Shown piece after piece: positions 1 through 5,744 of a stretch of 5,744 nt of DNA. Position numbers and translations under genes: made by a program. Each line of letters begins with the position of its first letter. Position 1 is the first letter of the stretch. A model generated the notes under the pieces. That model had not been told where the DNA came from, did no database searches, and was given only the letters and a program-made list of their open reading frames with translations. Source of the DNA: Akkermansiaceae bacterium (GTDB taxonomy: Bacteria > Verrucomicrobiota > Verrucomicrobiia > Verrucomicrobiales > Akkermansiaceae); the NCBI GenBank assembly GCA_029288115.1, contig JARFPV010000699.1, positions 1-5,744 on the forward strand, given 5' to 3'.

Positions 1-104
1 GACGACACGTTGAAGGTGCCTGCTCAGAATACGAATGAACAATTTTCGCTGTTCTTTGCCATCCTGTGGATCACGCTGAACCACATCGTGGAGCCGTCGG
101 CCAA
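1..104 (-). pseudogene. Continuation of LamG-like module after second stop, runs off window
   Basis: Reading on in the same frame after the TGA at 105-107 gives LADGSTMWFSVIHRMAKNSE and then NCSFVF before another TGA at 24-26. The LADGSTMWFS segment matches what normally follows the SGRSEANRILSST strand in this type of LamG-like module (a strand with xTxWFS), so the frame is ancestral and the stops are secondary. After the third stop only eight residues (AGTFNVSS) remain, too few to judge. The true 3' end of the gene lies beyond the left edge. Confidence 0.55.
24..26 (-). other. Third in-frame stop TGA near window edge
   Basis: TGA follows NCSFVF in the same frame. Only eight codons remain to the window edge, so whether the coding frame continues beyond it cannot be judged here. 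Confidence 0.4.
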
Positions 105-107
105 TCA
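105..107 (-). other. Second in-frame nonsense codon TGA, inside LamG-like module
   Basis: TGA falls between RILSSTPRTD and LADGSTMWFS. Both sides read as consecutive strands of one LamG-like module in an unshifted frame, so this looks like a point nonsense change rather than a natural C-terminus. Confidence 0.6.
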
Positions 108-362
108 GTCTGTCCGTGGTGTGGAGGAGAGGATTCGATTCGCCTCGGACCGCCCTGAAATGACGGTCCGGTGCGTGCTCCTACCAGAGACTGGAAGTAC
201 ATTGGAGAAAGCATCCGTAAAAGCCAGCCCGGAGCTGGCCACCTCGAAGTAGCCGGCACTAGTGCCATTTCTCGAATACGCCCAAGGACCGCCAAAACCA
301 GTTCCCCCGGAACCACTCAAGGTGCCGGTTCCTCCATAGTCAAAGCCCTCATGCACCTCCAG
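107..362 (-). other. LamG-like module, N-terminal part
   Basis: The segment LEVHEGFDYGGTGTLSG…SGGTGFGGPWAYSRNG…FEVASSGLAFTD…LPVSGRSTHRT…SGRSEANRILSST has the strand order of the LamG/concanavalin-like modules common in verrucomicrobial exoproteins, which probably bind glycans. It is cut by the TGA at its lower end and continues in frame beyond it toward the window edge. Confidence 0.5.
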
Positions 363-428
363 CGAGTCACTACCAGCCACTGGTGCCACCTCCCAGGTCA
401 TCGGGCTGGGGTTGGGTGGCGTCATGTC
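363..428 (-). repeat. Stub of a third Fn3-like module
   Basis: Residues DMTPPNPSPMTWEVAPVAGSDS align with the first 22 residues of copies A and B. Where those continue with ISMTATT, this one changes abruptly to LEVHEGFDYGG, the opening of the LamG-like module. This could be an in-frame internal deletion or a reused linker. Confidence 0.5.
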
Positions 429-440
429 GGGTCCCGCTAT

Positions 441-725
441 TGTGGTGGCACTGGCTGGGCTCGAAGCATTGCCTGTATTCCCCCGGGCATCCCGCATCGT
501 GACGGTATAAGTATACTGTGCCCCCGGAATCAATCCGTTATCAGTATAGCTTGGGCTGGTCTGCCAGCCGCTTCCGTGTCCACCTGGAGTTAGACAACTG
601 AAGAGATACTCGACGGGACCACTTGCATCACTCCCTGTTGTCGCCGTCATGCTGATGGCGTCGGAGCCGGTGGCAAAGGGTGGCGTGGCAAAGGTCGCGG
701 CATTTGGTGTGGGTGGATCGATATC
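441..725 (-). repeat. Fn3-like module, copy B (downstream of the TAA)
   Basis: This module is 95 residues long, from DIDPPTPNA to SPASATT. It has the same landmarks as copy A: ISMTATTGSDASGPVEYLFS identical, then GWQTSPSYTDNGL and YTYTVTMRDARGNTG. The DNA has diverged clearly while the core protein is unchanged, which points to an old duplication under selection. Confidence 0.8.
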
Positions 726-743
726 AGACGTCGAGCCGGCACT

Positions 744-1364
744 GGCGATCTGAAATCCAGTCGGGCCGATGTGGTTGAAGCCATTGCCCCAGACCTTCAG
801 GGTGAAGGAGGAACCTGTTACGTTTTTAAAGAGGAGGTAGTTTCCGGGCGTCGTCCCGTTAGTGATCTCGGCAAAGGTCAGGAACTCTCCCGAGGGCAGC
901 GTGAAGTCTTGCTCAGCTCCGCCATTGAAGACGTATTTGCCGGTTCCGTTGCCAAATTGAGCCTGGTTGGATCCCAAGTAAACAATCACATCATAGGTAG
1001 CGAAAGGAATACCCGAAACCACCATGTCAAATTTTGCCGATTCGTCGTAGGGGTCCTCCGTGCCATTGCAGTGGCCGTCCATCAGGTCGCCATTGCCGTC
1101 ACCGGGCAGGAGTGCATGGGGGTTGGGATTGTTGTAAGGTCCCCCATTGCGCACATCATTCAGCACCAGGGACGCGGTGGACCCCTGCCCGCTGGAGATG
1201 GATACCGGGGCAGCCGGTGACGACACCCCCCATGGCACCAATTAGTTTTCACAGCCGGCGGTCCGCCACCCCCCAAAGCCGGCAGACTCGTTGGCTTCGA
1301 GGGTCACTGCATCGCGATCCTCCGTGGCCAAACCTCCATAGGCGTAAAAGTTGACACTGATGAT
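744..1364 (-). other. Beta-sandwich 'VNF' module split by the TAA
   Basis: This module of about 206 residues begins with IISVNFYAYGG and ends with GNGFNHIGPTGFQIA. The same arrangement (VNF opening, an asparagine- and glycine-rich middle, GIPFATYDVIVYL, NGTGKY, GNYLLF, SSFTLKV) occurs in secreted proteins of Verrucomicrobiota, sometimes next to a C-terminal sorting signal. It is probably a jelly-roll-like adhesion or carbohydrate-binding domain, an inference from pattern. The TAA leaves about 40 residues on the upstream ORF and the rest downstream, so the truncated protein would end in an incomplete fold. Confidence 0.6.
1242..1244 (-). other. In-frame nonsense codon TAA inside a beta-sandwich module
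   Basis: The codon lies between GGWRTAGCEN and LVPWGVSSPA. Both flanks belong to one module in the same frame. A single base change would restore a sense codon, for example Tyr, Gln, Glu, Lys, Ser or Leu. Confidence 0.8.
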
Positions 1365-4300
1365 ATCTGTTGCCGGAGGAGTCCCCGGAGTGGTGGCGGC
1401 AGCCGCACTCGATGTGGTGCCGGTGTTACCCACGCTGTCCCGCATGGTGACTGTGTAGGCGTAGCTGGTCAGCGGGCTCAGTCCACTATCAGTGTACGTC
1501 GGGCTGGTCTGCCAACCGCTGCTAGTGGCACCCGGATTGCCGGTAATTTCGGAGAAAAGATACTCCACCGGACCGGATGCATCGCTACCGGTGGTGGCAG
1601 TCATACTGATGGCCGTCTCGCTGTCGGCAGCCGGGGCCGAGGAAAAGGACGCCGGATTCGGCAGTGGTGGGTCGTTGTCGACCTCACCTTCTTCGAGAAG
1701 AAAGACGGTGACGGTTTCATCCACCTCGGTAAATCCGAGTGAGTCCGACATGGTCACCTGGAATTGGTAGGTGCCGACGGTGCCATCGAACTGCACCGTG
1801 CTGGCGGTGGCGGAGGTGCCGTTGGGGGTAAAAGTCACATTGCCCGGACCAGAGATTTTGTTCCAGGTGTAGATGCTGTCGCCCTGCAAGTAATCAAGAC
1901 CGCTGACGCGCAGGACCGTGGAATTCGCGGGCAAGGTCAGGTTGGGATCATCGGCGGTGGCTGAAGTAATGCTCTTGAATGCCGTCGGCGGCGTCGGGTT
2001 GGTGTCGGCAGCGATGGCATCGAGCACAGCCTGCGCTTCCTCAACCGTGCTGCCTGTTAGGTAACGCTGCGCAAAAGCCTCCACATCCGGATCAGGAGTC
2101 ACCAGAGTCGAGGAGCCACCATACCCGACCAGGACATTCAACAGGTCTTCATGGAAGCCGCCCCAGCCATTGGAATTGTCCATCGCCTGAATCACTGCGG
2201 GAACAGCCTCCGCGATCAAGTTCCGCTGCATCGCCCTCATCGCCTCGGCTCGCACGCCCAGACTGAACATCCGGTCCGCCGGCGACTCGAGGGCAACCAT
2301 ATCCACCAGCTCGGGTGCCATCAGGTTCACTTCAGCCGGAGTGAGCACCTTGTAGATGTTGTTGAGTCTTCCCCGCGCACTTCCTCCAGGATGTCGCGAT
2401 GCCGCCTTCAAGGCGTCAAAAAACAACTGGTTTCCGACGTCAGCCATCACGGTGTCCATTTCGGACCGACTGTTGACAAGCCCCCCACTCCCGAAGATGA
2501 GAGTGATCAAGGCAGCCTGGTCAAACTGCAGCGGACTGTCGGCAACGGGGGGAAGGACCGGTTGTTCACGAGTAACCAGGGTGTTCATCATCGCCGCCCG
2601 GTGAGGCACCTTGTGCGAACTGGCAAACTGGTGCAGTGCCTTGGCGGCCAGAGTCCGCACGTATCCGTCATTGTCATTGAGCAAGGACACCAACTGGCTG
2701 GTAAAGCCGGTGTCATCAATCTCTCCAAGCGCCTGAATCGCCCCGTAGCGGGAGTTCCCGTTCACGTCCAACGCCTTGGCACGAAGATCGTCGCGGGTAG
2801 CAGTGTCGATACTCCGTCCCCCGAGCTCTGCTGCTGCCATCAAACGAACTTTGGGCGACCAACTAGCCAGATCACCCACCAACTGCGCGGTGGTGCGCGA
2901 GCTCGCATCGTAGTCCTCGACGTCCACCGAGTCACTGACCTGAGTCGCGCTGAGAGCCAGCACACCGGTGCTATTTCGCCCGGTGATGTGAAGGCTCTCC
3001 AGGGGAAGCGCGTAGGTAAGCAACATGGCGGTGCTCATGCGGAAATCGTAATACTCGCTGCCATTAGGAGCCCGGTTCTCGCTGTAGGAATCGTAGTCAA
3101 ATCCTCCGTCCCAGCGACGATGCAAATCGAGCATCCAGCTGACCTTCTTGAAGTATTCCTGCACTGCCGACGCCCCACCCCTCTGCACTCCCAACGGAGC
3201 CCAGAGGTAGTTGAAAAAGGCACCGGTGTGCCCTACGTCCCGGTCGGTGTCGCCCGATGCCAGCGCCATCTGCACAAAAAACTCACCCTGGTCTTCGTAG
3301 GCCGGATCATTGTCCAAAACGATCGCGGCCAAACCGTTCTTGCCATTATTTTCGTGCCGCGACTCGTACGGGTCATGCTCGCCATAAGGGATGGACCCGC
3401 GCTTTGCATATGAGGCGTAGAACATCTTCGCCCGGTCGATCATCTGATCGATCACAGGATCATTGACCCCGCACTGCTTCGCCAGTTGCAAACCGATCAG
3501 ACAGGGCATACCGATCGAGTTGACCACGCCGTATCCCGTATTGACGGGGCGGTAGCTGTTCGATGGGTCATAGCCTCCCATTCTCAGGGAATGCGCCATC
3601 GTACCGAAATGACTGGAGCCCTTTGCAATGTTGATGGCAAGGGCCTCAATGGTATCGAACACCTGTGTGTCCCCGGTGATCAGGTAATACTCCCCAAGGA
3701 GGATCAGTTCATGGGCCCGACCCCACACAGTCGGGTAGCCAGTGGAAGCCGTGTAGTTCCGCAATGCAGTCAGCTCGGACGAACTCTTGATCAAGGCCCG
3801 CGCCTCGGTTTGAGCCTCCTGCAGGTAAAGGGCCCGGTCTGGAAACAGATTGTCCTGAGCTGCGAGCAGACTGAGTGCCCCCAAGCGATACCTTCCGGAG
3901 TTCTCGCTATTGTAATAATAGTCCATGCCTTCCTTGAGGATCTTCTCCGACTTCGGGCAGCTGTAGGGAGCGGTCGCGGTGTACGCCCCCATCGTGCGCA
4001 GAGTCAGGGTGACCACGGTCTCCGTCCCAGAACGCCACCGGATCAGTTTCAGCTCGGCAGGATTCTGAGCCTCCGCGTCGGCAATCGCTTCAGCCAGCCC
4101 CCTGCGCGCATCAATGGAGAAGTAAACCGGGGCGGCAGCCGTTCCACTCGCGCCCAGAATCAGGTCATTCGCCTGAAAGATGCCCGCCGCTGGCGATCCC
4201 GCATCCACCGACCGAACTTCAATCTGCCGGCTTTCGACCGATTCATTGATTCCGCCGCCTGTGGTATCGTAGTAGACCCACCCCCTCATTCCGGTTGGAC

Positions 4301-4439
4301 CGAGGTTCCAAGTCGTGGTCAGGTTGCTCGGGATGGTGCCCCCGGACGTCAGGTCCGGCGGAGCGGCTAGAACCATCGTACAGGTGGCACAGAAAGCACC
4401 CAAGGCAAGTAGCCATAGCTCTTTGATTTTTCGGTTCAT
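1242..4439 (-). CDS. Exported DUF6288-like multidomain protein, truncated by nonsense codon
   Basis: Translation from ATG 4439 gives about 1,065 residues. This start is chosen because MNRKIK plus a hydrophobic run and VLA|AP make a signal peptide; the frame is open to ATGs at 4469 and 4517, which would add 10 or 26 unlikely residues. Counting from 4439: WNLGPTGMRGW at about 44-54; a PDZ-like segment (about 71-147, with GSPAAGIFQANDLIL); a helical, alpha-toroid-like domain (about 160-485) with GHTGAFFNYLW and RRWDGGFDY, which I recognise as DUF6288-like; HEAT-like helices (about 518-624); further helices to about 810; an Ig/PKD-like domain (about 817-914, GTYQFQVTMSDSLGFTEV); an Fn3-like module (about 921-1016); and the start of a beta-sandwich module (IISVNFYAYGG) cut off by TAA. 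No catalytic function is established for DUF6288; an extracellular polymer-processing role is a guess. The ORF is the 5' part of a longer gene whose frame continues past the stop. No Shine-Dalgarno site is visible. Confidence 0.85.
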   Translation of the reverse strand: MNRKIKELWLLALGAFCATCTMVLAAPPDLTSGGTIPSNLTTTWNLGPTGMRGWVYYDTTGGGINESVESRQIEVRSVDAGSPAAGIFQANDLILGASGTAAAPVYFSIDARRGLAEAIADAEAQNPAELKLIRWRSGTETVVTLTLRTMGAYTATAPYSCPKSEKILKEGMDYYYNSENSGRYRLGALSLLAAQDNLFPDRALYLQEAQTEARALIKSSSELTALRNYTASTGYPTVWGRAHELILLGEYYLITGDTQVFDTIEALAINIAKGSSHFGTMAHSLRMGGYDPSNSYRPVNTGYGVVNSIGMPCLIGLQLAKQCGVNDPVIDQMIDRAKMFYASYAKRGSIPYGEHDPYESRHENNGKNGLAAIVLDNDPAYEDQGEFFVQMALASGDTDRDVGHTGAFFNYLWAPLGVQRGGASAVQEYFKKVSWMLDLHRRWDGGFDYDSYSENRAPNGSEYYDFRMSTAMLLTYALPLESLHITGRNSTGVLALSATQVSDSVDVEDYDASSRTTAQLVGDLASWSPKVRLMAAAELGGRSIDTATRDDLRAKALDVNGNSRYGAIQALGEIDDTGFTSQLVSLLNDNDGYVRTLAAKALHQFASSHKVPHRAAMMNTLVTREQPVLPPVADSPLQFDQAALITLIFGSGGLVNSRSEMDTVMADVGNQLFFDALKAASRHPGGSARGRLNNIYKVLTPAEVNLMAPELVDMVALESPADRMFSLGVRAEAMRAMQRNLIAEAVPAVIQAMDNSNGWGGFHEDLLNVLVGYGGSSTLVTPDPDVEAFAQRYLTGSTVEEAQAVLDAIAADTNPTPPTAFKSITSATADDPNLTLPANSTVLRVSGLDYLQGDSIYTWNKISGPGNVTFTPNGTSATASTVQFDGTVGTYQFQVTMSDSLGFTEVDETVTVFLLEEGEVDNDPPLPNPASFSSAPAADSETAISMTATTGSDASGPVEYLFSEITGNPGATSSGWQTSPTYTDSGLSPLTSYAYTVTMRDSVGNTGTTSSAAAATTPGTPPATDIISVNFYAYGGLATEDRDAVTLEANESAGFGGWRTAGCEN
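1392..1679 (-). repeat. Fn3-like module, copy A (upstream of the TAA)
   Basis: This module is 96 residues long, from DNDPPLPNP to SSAAAAT. It contains ISMTATTGSDASGPVEYLFS, GWQTSPTYTDSGL and YAYTVTMRDSVGNTG, the pattern of Fn3-like spacer domains of secreted multidomain proteins. It aligns residue by residue with the module at 441-725. Confidence 0.8.
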
Positions 4440-4543
4440 GGTCTGGAAAAAATTGGATGGACTAGCCATTGAACATCCATCATTCGGGATACGACCATGA
4501 ACACATTTACAATGCAACTACATAATCACAAGCACCCTACCCC

Positions 4544-4571
4544 ATGTTAGGATAAGTATTTCATGGGTCAA
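4544..4571 (-). promoter_or_regulatory. Weak sigma70-like promoter candidate for the DUF6288-like gene
   Basis: On the minus strand TTGACC (4571-4566, five of six matches to TTGACA) is followed after 16 bases by TAACAT (4549-4544, four of six matches to TATAAT), about 105 bases before the ATG at 4439. Six-base inverted arms CCCATG (4541-4546) and CATGGG (4562-4567) overlap it and could form an operator. Such matches arise by chance often, so this is only a candidate. The rest of the 262-base gap between the two genes shows no hairpin with a T-run that would serve as a terminator. Confidence 0.2.
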
Positions 4572-4701
4572 AATTCCATTTCCTGACACCACACACATAC
4601 CATTCTCTCATCCAATGTTGCACAGCAAATACGCGCAGGAGAACTCGGACGAATGACAAGCTCCTACATACTCCGCCTTGCCTCGATGGGAATGTGAGCA
4701 C

Positions 4702-5661
4702 CTATCGCGTTCTTGCCTGAATCCATTTAAGCATGGAATCGGCATACTCGTCCTGAGTGCTGCGGATGGCGGGTTTGCCATTGAGCATGGCCGGGCCGTG
4801 CTTGCCACCTTCGACAAGAACGAGCTTGGTAGCCACGCCATGTTTTTTGCAGGCATCGTGGTAACGCTGTGAGTTGGCAGGTTTCACCGCCTGGTCGGCC
4901 GTGCCGTGGGCAAGGAATGCAGGAGGCGTGTTTTTGTCGATTTGCTCGTCGTTGGATAGCTTCGAGACTAAATCGTCAGCAGGATTGGCACCAAGTAAAT
5001 GATGACGACTACCACCATGGGTAAGATCTTTCCTCATGGAAATGACCGGGTAAATCAGACAACTAAAATCAGGGCGCGCACTTACTTTATCAATGGCATC
5101 AATCGGCTTGTAACCGAACGGCTCGTCGTAATGCACACTCAACGTCGCTGCCTCGTGCCCGCCTGCGGAGAAACCCATGGCACCGATTTTGTTAGGATCG
5201 ACCCCGAACTCCTTGGCCCGACTGCGAACAATCCTCATGGATCGTTGAGCATCCCACAAGGGCACCGGATGATTGAACGGGCTGCAACGATAGCTGACCA
5301 TAAAGACGGCGATGCCGTTGTCGTTGAAAAACTTCTTCACCGACAAGCCTTCCGACCCAATACAGACGGCCCCATAGCCGCCGCCACAAAAGATCACCAT
5401 CGCCACGCCCGTGTTTTTTTCTTTCGCGGGCAGATAGACATCGATAATAGGCACTCGGATGTTTCTGCGGTTTTTCCTAACAGGTTGCTGTTTCCCCTCC
5501 TTGATTGTCAACGCGACGGCTTGTGCTTTTGCTGCATCACCTTCCTTGGCTCCAGGAGGCGTGCCCGGCCATAGCGGAATCGTTTTCACGTACGTGTCTG
5601 CGGCAAAAACATTCAGTGTCGCGCAGAAAAACAAAAGAGTCAGCAGTCGGGTCGTTTTCAT
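4702..5661 (-). CDS. Secreted alpha/beta hydrolase (acetyl esterase/lipase, BD-FAE-like)
   Basis: This is a 319-residue protein of the alpha/beta hydrolase fold, of the kind annotated as acetyl esterase/lipase or BD-FAE-like carbohydrate esterase. Residues 1-20 form a signal peptide (MKTTR, a hydrophobic run, likely cleavage VFA|AD), so it acts in the periplasm or outside the cell. The oxyanion loop is GGGYGAV at 93-99; the family more often has PGGGYG and here the Pro is Cys92. The nucleophile elbow GFSAG is at 163-167 with Ser165. The acid is probably Asp256 in HGTADQAV and the base His288 in GGKHGP. The segment around residues 137-156 (DAQRSMRIVRSRAKEFGVDP) is typical of planctomycete and verrucomicrobial members. 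Length is normal and the triad complete, so it should be active; likely substrates are acyl or acetyl esters on polysaccharides, which is inference. The ATG at 5661 is chosen because the signal peptide follows it directly. No Shine-Dalgarno site precedes it (TATATATCCT). It ends in TAG. Confidence 0.9.
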   Translation of the reverse strand: MKTTRLLTLLFFCATLNVFAADTYVKTIPLWPGTPPGAKEGDAAKAQAVALTIKEGKQQPVRKNRRNIRVPIIDVYLPAKEKNTGVAMVIFCGGGYGAVCIGSEGLSVKKFFNDNGIAVFMVSYRCSPFNHPVPLWDAQRSMRIVRSRAKEFGVDPNKIGAMGFSAGGHEAATLSVHYDEPFGYKPIDAIDKVSARPDFSCLIYPVISMRKDLTHGGSRHHLLGANPADDLVSKLSNDEQIDKNTPPAFLAHGTADQAVKPANSQRYHDACKKHGVATKLVLVEGGKHGPAMLNGKPAIRSTQDEYADSMLKWIQARTR

Positions 5662-5728
5662 AGGATATATAATCGGGACTAATAGTGATTGTTATTCCCA
5701 AATCCTGTGAGGTAAAGCCCAACAGTGG

Positions 5729-5744
5729 CTGTCTCTTATACACA
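5729..5744. other. Tn5/Nextera mosaic-end adapter remnant (artefact)
   Basis: The last 16 bases, CTGTCTCTTATACACA, equal the first 16 of the 19-base Tn5 mosaic end used in tagmentation libraries. The opposite strand (GTG TAT AAG AGA CAG) produces the well-known spurious peptide start MYKRQ. It sits exactly at the sequence end, as read-through adapter does, and should be trimmed. Confidence 0.95.

Larger units (their letters stand above)
105..1241 (-). pseudogene. Separated C-terminal part of the DUF6288-like protein gene
   Basis: This 378-codon stretch starts immediately after the TAA that ends the upstream ORF and is in exactly the same frame. It would not make sense as an independent gene: it has no signal peptide or RBS, and its only early starts are TTG and GTG codons directly next to the stop. 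Its content continues the upstream domains. Residues 1-166 complete the beta-sandwich module (SGIPFATYDVIVYLG, GNGTGKYVFNGG, GNYLLFKNVTGSSFTLKVWG). Residues 173-267 are a second Fn3-like module, 272-293 the beginning of a third, and from about 294 a LamG-like module (EGFDYGGTG, SGGTGFGGPW, SGRSEANRILSST). That last module is interrupted by TGA at 105-107. No frameshift is evident. I infer a degraded or read-through C-terminal region, which may have carried surface-binding or sorting functions. An automatic annotation may list it as a separate hypothetical protein. Confidence 0.75.

Noticed and set aside
105..1241. An independent downstream gene with a TTG or GTG start
   Set aside because: It would start in the middle of a domain, directly after the stop, without a signal peptide or RBS; continuity with the upstream frame explains it better.
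2151..3413. 420-codon plus-strand ORF
   Set aside because: It lies opposite the well-supported DUF6288-like gene. The product is rich in His, Arg, Gly and Pro, with no recognisable domain or RBS; a GC-rich antisense shadow.
3486..4370. 294-codon plus-strand ORF
   Set aside because: Antisense shadow of the N-terminal part of the DUF6288-like gene, with low-complexity composition and no motif.
4541..4567. CCCATG…CATGGG inverted repeat as a terminator for the esterase gene
   Set aside because: The stem is only six base pairs with a 15-base loop and no T-run follows, so it is not a credible intrinsic terminator; mentioned only as a possible operator.
4999..5574. 191-codon plus-strand ORF opposite the esterase
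   Set aside because: The minus-strand frame carries a complete catalytic triad and signal peptide; the plus frame shows no domain.
5662..5728. Promoter for the esterase gene
   Set aside because: The stretch is AT-rich, but no -35/-10 pair with proper spacing and distance to the ATG could be supported, and the sequence is cut off by the adapter.
5537..5743. 68-residue minus-strand ORF starting MYKRQ
   Set aside because: It begins in the Nextera mosaic end and overlaps the esterase start out of frame; an adapter artefact.

Overview
The window looks like a fragment of a Verrucomicrobiota (or, less likely, Planctomycetota) genome. The main support is a set of protein modules I know from secreted proteins of those phyla: a DUF6288-type toroid, Fn3-like linkers containing ISMTATT / GWQTSP / YTYTVTMRD, a 'VNF…' beta-sandwich module and a LamG-like 'FDYGGTG' module. 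Neither gene start has a Shine-Dalgarno site, which fits. All genes I can support lie on the minus strand; the plus strand holds only shadow reading frames.

In the direction of transcription (right to left): 5729-5744 is not genomic but the first 16 bases of the Tn5/Nextera mosaic end, left by library preparation at a contig end. 4702-5661 encodes a complete secreted alpha/beta hydrolase with an intact Ser-Asp-His triad, of the acetyl-esterase/BD-FAE type. A 262-base gap follows, with one weak promoter candidate. 1242-4439 encodes an exported protein of about 1,065 residues: signal peptide, PDZ-like segment, DUF6288-like helical domain, HEAT-like repeats, Ig/PKD-like domain, one Fn3-like module and the first strands of a beta-sandwich module.

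The main finding is that this large gene is broken. An in-frame TAA (1242-1244) falls inside the beta-sandwich module, and the module continues in the same frame right after it. The frame stays open and homologous through a second Fn3-like module, a stub of a third, and a LamG-like module. It then meets a TGA (105-107) inside that module and another TGA (24-26) near the window edge. There are nonsense changes but no frameshift in this tail, and the Fn3 copies on either side of the TAA differ almost only at synonymous sites. I infer a once longer modular exoprotein whose C-terminal part has recently become a pseudogene, or less likely is read through.

The two genes are co-directional and both products are exported, so a joint role in extracellular polymer (probably polysaccharide) breakdown is plausible, but that rests on context only. 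I found no RNA genes, CRISPR array, insertion sequence or attachment site.
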